Source: Acestrorhynchus altus (Eukaryota > Chordata > Actinopteri > Characiformes > Acestrorhynchidae). Taken from it: a stretch of DNA of 64,000 nt. The notes beneath the pieces are model-generated. The model was not told the DNA's origin and did not search any database. It saw only the letters and a program-made list of their open reading frames with translations. The position numbers and the translations under genes are program-made. Below are positions 12,462 through 25,237 of this stretch, in pieces. Position 1 is the first letter of the stretch. Every line of letters begins with the position of its first letter. Where the stretch lies: the NCBI GenBank assembly GCA_034509495.1, contig CM067523.1:19060879-19124878 (forward strand). Direction: 5' to 3'.

Positions 12462-12958
12462 TTAGGAGTTGTCGTCGGCCGAGTCTTTGGTGCCATAAAG
12501 GTCGGCGAGTCTTTTGAAACGTGGCCCCCAGCTCTGGAGGTAGTCGTAGTCCAGGTCAGAATCCGTAGTTACCGATTCCAAAGAGCTGAGGGAACCCGCA
12601 ATGGAACCTCTGCCTTCATAGCCGTACACTTGAATGGAGTCATACGGTGGAGCAGTTGGGTCGTTGTCTGCATCAGAAATCCTCGTTTTGATGAAATCGT
12701 CCACATCCACGCTGTTAGCAACCGGTCTCATCCCGGGCCTGAGGGGGCACTGCAGCTCCGGTTTGATGTCCTTGCGTGGGAGGAAACCATTGGCGCCATC
12801 GGGATTCTGCAGAGTGGCAATGTCAAACGCCTCTGTGTCCTCCTCTCCACCACCCTCGTCATCGTAGGTGATGATGTTCTCACGAATGTCCTCCTCCTCA
12901 AACACGATCAGAGGTTCTTTCTTCTGACGACGAAGAGCCACGAAGAGCACCACGATCG
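12462..12958 (-). CDS. cdh11: cdh11 last coding exon: end of helix and cytoplasmic tail (residues 635-799)
   Basis: The acceptor is TCATAG, and TAA is at 12464-12462. The exon encodes IVVLFVALRRQKKEPLIVFE, then RENIITYDDEGGGEED (the p120-catenin-binding juxtamembrane core) and FDIATLQNPDG. Farther on come SVDVDDFI, NDPTAPPYDSIQVYGYEGRG and SLSSLES, then WGPRFKRLADLYG at 778-790, the beta-catenin-binding region. The tail is intact and very close to cadherin-11. Confidence 0.97.
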
Positions 12959-15902
12959 CTATGAAACACAGAAACATCAAGTAGAGTGAATAGTCATGGG
13001 ATAAAGGACATATTTTGACTTAACATGATTAAGGTTAGTGTTCCTCAACCCTGGTCCTGAAGGCACCTGTGTCTTGCATGTTTCCTGCTAAAACACCAGA
13101 TTCAACTCAAAATCAAGCCACTGATAAACACAATGGGTGTTAAGCCATGGAATCATCTAAAACATGCAGGGAAGGGGTGCCTTCAGGGCCAGAGTTGAAC
13201 AACAATGAATTGGTCAAAGACTGTGGTTTCTTCACATTGTACACATCAGGGATGACTAGTCCTGGACCTAGATATCTACCGGACCATCTTGAATCAGGGC
13301 ATCTAAAATGTGTTGGATCTGTACTCTCCAGGGCAGGAGATCCCAGGCTTAGGATGCTCCCTTGTAGCTCCACGTTGCTGGTTTACAGTTAGAGACTATA
13401 GCTCATGTGTTGATATAAATTCATGTTAGACATCCTCTACACCTTCATCAGTGGTCAACTTCTGAACACAGAACCACCCTTGGCTGGATATTTTAGGGTG
13501 GTCACCACAGTTTCAATTGTACCATCATCACACCCAAGAGTGTCCAACTGTACACTGGGGAAAGCTGTGGAGGGAAGGTTCTAAGCCAGTATCTTACCTG
13601 TCTCCTTAAAGAACAGTGGTTTTATATTTCACAGTTTGGTATGTGATACCTTACTGAATCAATACTCATCATTTTTCCTCAATAACAACAATCATAAGGA
13701 TGATAAACATTGCTGAAGTCTTACCCAGCAGGATGACAATGCAGGCAAGGATGGCTATCAGAGCCCCAGTGCTGAGTCCAGCAGGCAGGACGAATGGTTC
13801 CACATTGCAGGACAGGGTGAATCCTTTATTGTCACAGCTACACACCCGGATCAGCAGAGTGTTTGTGCTGCTCATGGGGGGCACTCCGTTATCATTGATC
13901 TCTATGGGGAGCTCGTAGACGTCCTGCGTCATCCTGCTGAAACCCCTCCGGAGCACCATGATGTTGGCTGTGCTGTCTGTAGGTGGACAGATAGACAGAA
14001 AGGATTCAAACTATAGAGAGAATATCTCTGACATGAAGAATCTGGGAGACCTACACGTACCACAGCAAGGGATGCATAAGACAACCCCCTCAGACCACCA
14101 TCGAAAAAGCGATACTAATGCAGAACGAATGTGACACATGCCCCTCGGAGTTGATGGTGCAAAAACGAGCACCAGGGACACCCTCACTACCCCTGGACTG
14201 CAATCTGAAACTAATGCTGAACGACTGGAAAGCCCCCACCCAATCAAGGGAACAAAAGCATTGCCAGGGACTCCCCTCCCAGTCAAACGAACTCCCTCAA
14301 GGTCTGATTGCAAGACTACCTGTACAAAGATTTGGGGGGTACAAGAAAACAGTAGTGCTCCATGCAACAACCCTCAGAATGCAGCTGGAACATGCGTTGC
14401 CTTATGAAATGGGTTGTGATACATTTTTGAACTCAACTACACTCTAAACCTGTCCTGCAAAGCTCAAAGCATCTACATTTGCCTCCTTGTGAAGGTATGT
14501 TCCAGGCCTTATGATGACTGTCCTTAACACTACGTCAGTGTCACCAAAGACTGCAATGGTGTGACCCCTACGCTTCCTGTAGGGTATTACAGTCTGTCAG
14601 ATTGCAACACTACATAAACGCTTTGGCAATGTAGTTTTAAAGTATGTGGACCATTCCTATTGCTCCATTCATCCTGAAATGTCCACATGGTATAAATGGC
14701 AGCTGTCGTTTTCAAAGGTTATAGAGCTTGTGACAGGTGTGAGGTTGTGTCTGGAGATGGTAGATGGCGAGTACAATGAGGGGAGAATGGGTCGGTATTA
14801 AATTCGTGTTTAATACAGCAGACATTTATCTGCTGTTGGAAGTGTAATCAGAGCAGCCGCGGAGGTGGAGGTGGAGGTGGCCGTATTGGCTTTAGCGGAG
14901 GCCGGGGATGGGTTGGCTCGATGCCAGCACACACACTTCCCTGTGCACAAGGTCACCATCGGAGCAGAGATGGAGTGAGTTCATTTAGAGACCCTGTGGC
15001 TTCGGTAATTTTCCCTCTCCAAGGCACCCTCTGTCTCTCAGCCTTAACGGCTCGGTAACGTGAGGTGCTCTAATGACACGCCTACAGCTCTTATACAGCA
15101 TGACACCCAGCAAAGGCTCCATCGGGCTCAAGTCACCTCATAATGTTATATCATAGTCTGTCTGCCAGATTGCTGTGAGTATAGTCACATCTGAACTGTG
15201 GATTGCTCCTCTGGGGCTGCAACACTGTTCACAGAGCCACCTTAAGCCCCTCTGAGTCGTAAACACCGTGAGCGAGTGACACTGGCTCGGTAGACCTCGG
15301 TTCTCTGGTGCAGCAGGGCGGCTCGAACTCATACTTCTGTTCTGTATGTATTTGTATGCTGTCCTTGGCCACGTTATTAGAAACACGTACCTGGTGTGTC
15401 CACTCACTGGCCAATTTATTAGAAACACCTACCTTTCACTTCCATTAAAGTGAAAAGTAGGTGTTTCTGATAAAGTGGCCAGTGAGTGTGGAGTTAAGGG
15501 CCTTTGGCTACTGTAGCTGGCCTCTGTTTATGTCCAGTCGATCTCCCTGCTCGTATAATAACGCAGTTTTGTCCTGTTTTAACTGTAATTGATCTGATAG
15601 CTGTTGTTAAGTGCAGACAAATAAGAGGCTGTATAATCTGTGTCTGGCTTTCATTAAGTTGTGATGATAAGACGACGTTAGAGGTCTGTGCCGAGCAGGC
15701 CATAATGGAGGGCGAGATAAACGAGTGGGAGAAAACTCTTCAAATCTGTGTCCGTTTGAAAGGCTCCTCTGGCCCCTGATAAAGCCAGTCAATCTGAGCA
15801 GCCTAATCTGTGTCTCTCACACTGCTGGCTTTAGAAATGACTCGCTGAAAAAAAAACACTCATTTCCGTTCTCATTAAAGCAGATCAAATAGAGGAGACA
15901 CA

Positions 15903-15941
<39 letters not shown>

Positions 15942-16080
15942 CTCTCCATGTACTATCTCTCTTCCCTCTGTCTCTCATCTCTCTCTCTCTCTATTCTCTT
16001 CTCATTCTCTCCTCATTCTCTCTCTCCTCTCTCTCTCTATCTCTCCATGTTCTATCTCTCTTCCCTCTGTCTCTCATCGT

Positions 16081-16114
<34 letters not shown>

Positions 16115-16379
16115 CCTTTATTCTCTCTCATCCCACTATCTCTCATCTCTCTCTCTCTCTCTCTCTCTCTCCCTCTCTCTCTCTCACTCTCTCTCTCTCC
16201 TCATTCCCTCTCTCCTCTCTCTCTCCATGTTCTATCTCTCTTCCCTCTGTCTCTCATCTCTCTCTCTCTCTCGCTCTCTCTCTCTCTCTTTCTTTATTCT
16301 GTCTCATCCCACTATCTCTCATCTCTGTCTCTGTCTCTCTCTTTATTCTCTTCTCATCCTCTCTCTCCTCTATCTCTTT

Positions 16380-16434
<55 letters not shown>

Positions 16435-16471
16435 ATCTCCCCTTCTCCTTTCTCTCTCTCTCCTCTCTCAA

Positions 16472-16530
<59 letters not shown>

Positions 16531-17809
16531 TCGTTCTTTCGTTCTTTTTGCCGGGTCTTCTCGTCTCTGGTGGGGAAGCTTCTCACTCAGGAATCTCTGA
16601 GTGAATCTGAATGTCTGTGTGTTATGGAGCGAGATGTCGTCTAATAGCTGAGCAGTGATTATGTGGAATTACAGGCCAGAGCTGCTGACTGGCTCTGTCT
16701 GAGCTCTAATTGAGTCGGGGTCATTTCACACTCTCTAACGATGCTTTAAACACATGGATAAGAGTCTGTGGTGATTTACTGTGACGGTGGGATGTCATGT
16801 TAATTGGAGATTAGAGATGGCATTTATATATTGCTCTTAACCTCCACAGACAATGTTTAACGGTTACTGTCCACCACAAACCAACACTTATCGATCCATA
16901 TCCTCTCATCTGTTGATCAACACTGGAAACCAAGGAGGACCCTGTGAGACCTTCTGAAGACACTTAACCTCCAGCTCCAACCTTTCAAAATCACACACAA
17001 CCAGCAGTGACTCCTGATTCCAATCATATATTCAACTGGTTAGTCTTCAAAACAGCTGATCACATGTGCTTCTGTTTGGAGTCTGACTTCAGGTAAGGTT
17101 TGAGTTTTACGTGGTCTTGGACAGAGGTTTATATAGTTATGTTTGAGTATCGCGATTATCGGTATCAGTATTACATTTGGTATTATTGTATCGATTCTCA
17201 AAATTACAGTATTGATTTTTAATTAAAGCTTTAAATGCAATGCTGGAAGGTTGCAGATTGCAATTTCTGGGCTGGTATTCAATCATTATTAACTTTCAGT
17301 GACTAATCCAGCTCAGAAAACAGATAGAATCCAATCAGAAAAATGGCAAATATACATCTAACACATATAAATACATAAATACATGAATACATTAAAGTTA
17401 TTGGATTTTTAGATAATAATAAAAAAATAAATCAGAATATTATTTAGAAAATAATACAAAATGCAATGTATCATCTTGCAAACAGTAAAGCAATATATTG
17501 CAATATATTTTTTTGAAACTCCTGTATAGTGATACATACTGCCAGATCCTCCACCCTTTACACACACACACCTTTATTTCTCTATATTAATTTGTAATTT
17601 ACACAGAATAGTGACTCAGGAATGAGTACAGTTCTGCAGTAGATTCTGATACAGCTATATGTTCCTATGTATTCAGCTGGTGTTGTCGTCATATTGGGAC
17701 GGAGCCTAGTTTTAAAATACATTCAGTTTAATGAATTGTTCTACTTTGTATTTACTGCATTGTCATTTACTTCATTATCACTCTTTGTTTATTGCAATTT
17801 CTATATAAC

Positions 17810-17902
<93 letters not shown>

Positions 17903-20337
17903 ACAAGAAGTTTTAAAGAGCTAAAACTACAGAGCTACTGGCAGCCGTCTCACACAGCGCCCCATTGGGGGATTGTTTCATTATGCACATGTTTATGGAT
18001 TAAACGAAGACTCTAAACCCACAAAGCCATAAATGTTGCTGAGTTGGGTTTAACAACCCAAGTTATAAACACAATAAAAGCTGCTTTTGAACATTTTTTT
18101 TAATCTCTTTCCTCTTAAAACTGTTTCCATCTGAGTTCCACTCAGTGTGCCATGTCACCCCGTCGCCCCACGGCCACAGATTTCCGTCTCACTGCCAGTG
18201 CTGCTTGGCACAACTGGAGCTCCTCACGCCTGCCCGCTCTGGCCCGGGCACAGCGGGCACAAGGCTGGGCCTCTGAGTCTGTGGGCACTGCCAAGCTCTC
18301 AGCCCCTGCAGCAGCTGGAGGGAGACAATCTCCGCCACACGCCAGGGAAAGTGTGTGAGGAACAACACTCATCATCATGCTAGCATGGCCATGAACCCAG
18401 AGCCTCTGACGTGATTAGAGTGAAACCAGCTCTTCGTGTGATATCCACAGTCGGCCGTATGAGGATGACTAGGGTTTTTTTTTTTAATAAACGTAAGATA
18501 CAAGAGAGGTAGCTCTGTAATATTTGTATGATCCACACGATCATTCTGATAGCCTGTAATACACTACATGAGGCATAGGGGGCACTCTATAATGTTCCAC
18601 AATGTCCAAATGATTGAGACGGCCATTGTGGCATACTGTAATACATTATAGGAAGTATAGGAGGTGCTATACTGCTGCAAAATGTTTATTATATAAGTAT
18701 AGGGGTGCTCTATACTGCTGTATAATATTTATATAATACACATGCTTATTCTGACAGAATGTAATACACTACAGGAGCCATAGGGGGCACTATAATGCTC
18801 TATAATGTCTATATGCCTAAGGTGGTCATTGTGGCATACTGTAATAAATTACAGGAAGTATAGGGGGTACAGAATGTAATACACTACAGGAGGCATAGGG
18901 GGCACTCTAATGCTCTATAGGGGGCACTATAATGCTCTATAATTTCCATATGACTAAGGTGGTCAGTGTGGCATACTGTAATAATTTACAGGAAGCATAG
19001 GGGGTGCTCTATATTGCTGTATAATGTTCATATAATCTACAGTCTTATTCTGACAGACTGTAATACCATAAAGAAGCCGTAGGTGATACCACGGTTGCCT
19101 CTGTCAGTGGTCAGTGAGAGTGTCTACCTGTAAAACTGTGTAAAACCCAAGAAAACATCAGATCGGTGGTCAGAAAGTGTGTGTCTGTTATTTTGCACTC
19201 ACCTCTGTTGTCCTTCAGAGAGAAGTTGAGGTTGTTTGCCACCTTCAGGGGGAGGCTGAAGTGGAAGTGCTGGCGGTGCGCCATTTCATCCTTATCCACA
19301 GCGCTCACCGTCTTTATGATCTGGGGAAGCGATCGGGGTCAGGTCAGGTTACAGAGAGCACATTTAAAGGACCTATATTGGATATGCTACTTTGTATTCG
19401 TTTAATTAGTATTCACCTCATTTAATGAAGGTGCTTTCGCAACGTTTGAGTGGGTTTTACGATCCAAACACAACATAATTCATTTTATGTGAATTCGCCA
19501 GCGTAAATCTATCATTGGGAATCAAACGGGCGGAGCTGAAACTTGCTGAGCCGAATTGCTGCTTTTAGAAGACGTTCAAATATGAAATGTTCAGTGAATT
19601 GTGTGAGATCTGTTCCCTGCGGTCTAATATTTCTGTGATTTTATTAACTAAAAGCTGTCATGTTTCATACATATTTTTTGTCTTGTCTGAATTACTGTGA
19701 CTTTAAGACTGACACATGCAAATAAGCCCTGCTCTGATTGGTCTCATTCAAAAAGTGCAGTCCAGGTTGAAACACTTCTTATAATTGCAGCAAAAATGGG
19801 TGGGGTAAAGTGTAAAAAGGTGTAAAAAAGTGTAAAAAAGGACATTTTTGCAGTTAAAAGCATGACATATTCAGAGAACACACACACACACACACACACA
19901 CAGTCACACATATTAGAAATGCAATTAGAATCAGCCGTAAATGATTAGACCATTGTTAGAGGGAACCTTAGTGGAGTCTGTCTCATTTAAATCTTAGACA
20001 TTAGTTTGGTTTGCTCTTGATTGTTGAGGTGAGTGGTATCACCATTATGAGATCCAAAGAACTCTCTGAGGCCTTCAGAATAAAGGGATTTAAAAAGATC
20101 TGAAAACAATTGGAAATCAGTTGTTCTACTGTCCGAGAAAATAATCTACAAGTGGAGAACAATTAAAACAACTGCCAGCTGTTCAAACAGATCAGGTCAC
20201 TCTAGCAAGTTCATTGCATTTCTATACATTTTGCAAAAGGAATTAAAATTTCCTTTTCATATATGAGGGACAGGAGACTGAACAGTGAATCAATGTATTT
20301 TGAAACAATGTTAATATTACATCACATTCTTGTATTT

Positions 20338-20391
<54 letters not shown>

Positions 20392-20428
20392 ATATATATG
20401 ATTTGGATTTTTCATAATACTGCCCTTT

Positions 20429-20503
<75 letters not shown>

Positions 20504-23500
20504 CGCCATCGATTTGCTGTGAATACTGTCATTAAATATAAAACAATGGTCCAGATCTCTAAATTCGAGAGGTCACGTTTATGCTTTCCTTTATAAACTC
20601 ACACAATTAACCTTTAGAACTCTCAGCCAATTTGAGGGATGTTTTTGTAGTTTCACATACTTTTATTTTCAGGAGAACCTTGGCTGTTCAAATATGTCTT
20701 CATCTGAAATGTTATTATGAACAGAATTTAGATATTTGCATGAATTTGACCCTGTTTCAATCAAAAACAAGTGAATTTCAGCTGTAATGCTGAGCTGGAT
20801 TACTCACTGATCAGCGATGAGTCCTTTCATTGGTTATGCTATGTGTATCACGTCTGTTGGTTACTATGATCCTGAGCTATGAAGCCTAGAAAACGGGTTC
20901 TAAGAGTTAAAGTGATGCTGTGCTGTATTTAAGTTTAGTAGAAGCACAAACTTCTCATCTGGTTTATTGTGGAGCTGCGTGTTTACACTGAGGGATGGAG
21001 TGTAATTGTAAGCTGGCTTACTGTGCCAGGGGTGACGTTTTCACACATGAACACCTCTTCCTGAGTGGCGAATTCCGGGGCGTTGTCGTTCACGTCCTTG
21101 ACTTTGATGTTGACGCGCACCTTGGCGTCTTGGTGATGTCCGCCTGAAAGGAAACAAGAGAAATCAAAGAAAAGTGGCGGACGAGGCTGGAATGCATGTG
21201 GTGTAAATATATGGCTAGTTTACGGTTTTCTTTATTCAATTTTTTTTTCGTACGATGTACAAACACACAGCACCATGAATATCTGCAGCAACAGAGAGTG
21301 CAGACGTGTCCACTGGAACATAAGAAAAAATAGAGGACGGGGAAAATACGGGGCATTTTAATGCATTTGAGTGAATTTTGGTTTTATTCATTTCTTGTAT
21401 TATTGGGTTTTCATAACAATAACTCTGCACAGATTTAGCCTGGTCGGACGGGCAGCAGTGAGAGACGACAAATCTGAAAATGGCAACTTTACAGGAAAAA
21501 GATAAACCTTCCTAACTTTAAATGGCATATTTATAGAGCTGCTACTAATGACTTTTCCGTCAATTCGTCTATTGTCTGTTTTATCCATTAGTCATGTAAT
21601 GATTCACTCAATTTCTCTGGATACAGGTGCGAGTAGGGATTTATTGAACCCAGTAATCGCAAAACAAAAGAACAGTCAAGGACAGTCGGGGGTCAAAATC
21701 CACAGCAAGGCAAAAGGCAGACTAGAGCAGACGAGCACAGAGTCCAAACACGCTCAGAAACTAGGTAGTAACAGAACCAGAGACTTTGCAAAGTGAGATT
21801 GTGAAAGTTTAAATTGAGAAGGTTTAAAAGTCCTGGTTGACTGATCCAAGGAGTGTGCAGGTGTTAAAGGTGAGAGTGAGGCTGGCTTGGGAAGTGGGTA
21901 TGGTATGGTTGACTAATCTAAACGACTCATTTTCTACACGACGTCTATTTTACTCCATATTTCCACTATTTCATCAGCAGCAAACTGTATATTACAATAT
22001 GATGCAGCTCAGCAAATGGTAAACGCAGGTTTACATACAGAAGTGCTCAAATGTACGTCTAAATTGGAAACCCGTTAGTCAGAACCTAAACAGAACGATA
22101 CGGTTCCAGGCCTGTTCGCTGTGGGTGCTTGCCCTCCCGTAACTATGGGTCCCAACACCTCTTAACAGCATGATCAGAAAGGGAGGATGATGGGCAGTTT
22201 GTTGAAATGACCGTCCTACTTCTCTCAATCCAGTGAAGGCCCCTCTCAAAGTTTGTCAAACTCAGCAATCTAGCAGTTGATCTCGTACCTAGAAGTACAC
22301 TAGAGATCGTTTTTATAGGGCAGTGGGTAAAGCACTGTTACACGCTCTAGTGCCAAAACCCAGTGTCTGATCCGACCATCTTTTTTTTTTTGGAAATCTG
22401 AAAGGGCAGCAGTGGCTCAGTGGTTATAGTGGCGGATTATTGCTCACAGTGTTGTGGGTTTAATACCCAGGTCCACTAAGCTGCCACCACTTGGCCCTTG
22501 AGAAACACCCTTAACTCTCTCTGCTCGAGGGACGCTGTAGACTCGCTGACCCTGTGCTTTGACTCTGGCTTTCGTACCTGAGACCTAACTGTAGAGACGT
22601 TGTATTTGTACGTTGTAATTGACTTTTTGCATTTTTTTTTTGTTCATTTCTCAGTAATGACACACTAGAATGACTGCAGTTCATTTGTTCACAGTAGCCC
22701 AAAACTCTCTTTGAAAAATAAAGTGAGTGGAAGTGAAGGCTGGAAACAGTGCTATAAAGAACCCCTGCCTTCTCGGAGCTCAGAAGGAGCCTCGCTATCT
22801 TGTATCAGAAATTATCAAGGCAACGGGACGTAGTGATATCATGTTGCCAGACAAAAGCGCAATTCGTATTACAAAAGAGGGCCATTTGATGTGCGCACAC
22901 TCAAGACATGAATTTTAGATGCTTCGGATTATCACAGAGGATGGATAGAAAAGGGAGAACTTCTGACAAACACATAGAAATGCTCAAAATCCCAAAATCA
23001 GAGTCAGCCTGGATGCGAAATGCGGCCGAGTTTGCTCCCTGCAGAGAGTTTGTGAAAGTAAATATAGGCCCTTTTTTGAGGCGAGCTGCATTCCCAACTC
23101 CGAACGAAGGCACTGATTTGCAGAGGCAATCTTGCGGCAGTCTTCCCTGAAATCATGCTCAGGCCCGGAGACGCCTTGACCACACGAGGGCGGGTGGAGC
23201 GAGGGATTGGGTGGTTTGGGGAGGGAAAGAATGAGAAGAACTCCAAACTAGTCTGTCATTAAGAAACCCTGAAGAAGAAAGAAAAAGCCCTACCAATCTC
23301 TGTAGCGCTGACGGAGATGTTGTGCCAAGCTTGGGTTTCGCGGTCCAATGGCCTTGTGGTCTTTATAGTGCCGTCCTCTGGGCTGATGGTGAAGAATTCC
23401 TCCAAGTCCGTGTAGCGAGGGATTAAATATCTACCGTGGAACAAGAGCAGAGAAGAAATAAGCCAGTTCAGCCAGAAATCCCATTGAAACACTCCAGATA

Positions 23501-25183
23501 TGGTTGCTTCTATAGTGGTACACTGGAGCTATGAGGGTCATGGAGACCAGTTTGCTTTGTTCTCTTGTTTATGGAGTTTCTGAGAGAGTATGACTGAATG
23601 TTATCTAGAACAGGAAGTGCAGAAATAAACTCAACAGCAGCATCTTAACGGCAGGAGATCACCTTGTTGTACAGTGCTGGAATATCAGTTATCATATCAT
23701 AATCTAGAATATTGGATTACTGAACACCTCCACGCAGGTTGAGGAGCTGGTGATTCAGCATTATCATCTTATGCACTGAAAATGTAATGACCCTAGTAAG
23801 GTGACACATTGTTACCCTCTACTGCTCAGGCGTGCGGTGAAAAAAGACACCTTGGGCTATTTGTTTCATGCAACGGTGAGAAAAAATGCTAAAATAGTTG
23901 TGCTCATGCAATCAAATCATCACAGCAATGTTCCAAAATATTTGAGAGGTTTTTCTGGATAGTACAACCAGTTACGCAGTTTAAAACACCGTTAATTTTG
24001 AAGAAGAACTAGTGACCGAGCAGGCGTTTGAATACTTTTGCCCATGGTGTAAAGTCACAAGTCATCCTTTGTCCTTCCTCGGATTGAATAAAAACAACAA
24101 CCAGCTCATCGCAACCCTCTGAACGACTCACACAAAGAAAAAAAGCAGCCCATCCAACAAAACAACAAAGCCTCACACATCATTTATAGCAGTAAAAACG
24201 TGGTAGCTCACGGAAAGCGCTGACGGATTTTACACACCCTGTCTCACTGCTACACTGTGAACATGGCACCACTCTCACTACTCTTGGGGCAGATTCACAG
24301 CAGTGCAGTCCTCTACTCTTCTGGGAAGGTTTTAATCTAGATGTTCGACCTTCGCTGTGGGAGTGACAGCATCTGTGAGGTCAGACATTGAGGTTCTGCC
24401 CCTCCAGCTCATCCCAAATGTGTTGTGGCACGAAGCTCCATCACTCTAGAGAACCTCCCAGTCCAAACCAGCACCTTATACCCCTCAAGCGAGAAAACTG
24501 CACGGGGTCATGTGCTCACAGAGCGTCCTGTTCTACTGGTCAGTGTTTCAATGGGGGGGTCATAGCTTAAAGTACCTGCATCGCTCCTTACAAGGACTGT
24601 CTGGACACTTTTGGACAGGTAGGGAAAATGCAGGAAAGGGGAAGTCCGGGAGAATTGGTGTGACTGTTTGTTACCTGATGGGGTTGTTGGCTATGTCCGT
24701 GTCTCTGGCATGAACTCGTCCCACCGACGTCCCCCCAGCTGCATTCTCCTCCACCTCGAAGTTATAGCTGGGGGCCATGAAGGTCGGGGGCTCGTCCGCA
24801 TCCTCCACAGAGATCTTCACTATGGTGGTGTCTTTAAACGGCCCCCAGCTCATGAACCGCGGGTCGATGTGTGGATTAGTGGCCTCCACTTTCAGAGTGT
24901 AGGAGCGCTTGGTTTCAAAGTCCACGGGCTGCAAATAACACAGAGTCACAGAGCGTTCCGGTCATTCCTTTCTGCCCTTTGATGCGATCAATCACAACGC
25001 CATCTTGATGTAATTACTGATGGATTATTGTTTATGTGTAAGGACGTATCAAACATGTCAATGAGTCAAAATGGAGCCGCTGCTGAATTACAGGCTCATA
25101 GGATATGAACTGTAAATAGCGCTCGGCTCATGAATAAAAAGATTAGCAATTAATCAATGCTGACTACAGCTATTCATACTCAT

Positions 25184-25237
<54 letters not shown>

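Larger units (their letters stand above)
13977..19202 (-). other. cdh11 intron 10 (5.2 kb)
   Basis: Contents: 14000-14450 C/A-rich sequence with weak internal repetition; a non-repetitive stretch at 14730-15130; MITE D; a non-repetitive stretch at 15490-15870; the CT block; ATAG repeat; and the 204-bp array. No extra exon was seen. Confidence 0.7.
21144..24674 (-). other. cdh11 introns 8 and 7 (around exon 8)
   Basis: Intron 8 (21144-23293) holds the SINE and a possible repeat. Intron 7 (23431-24674) holds the family B-like element. The rest is unassigned, with no further exon. Confidence 0.65.

Noticed and set aside
15948..16604. 218-residue Ser/Leu-rich ORF
   Set aside because: It is a direct translation of a CT microsatellite block in intron 10.
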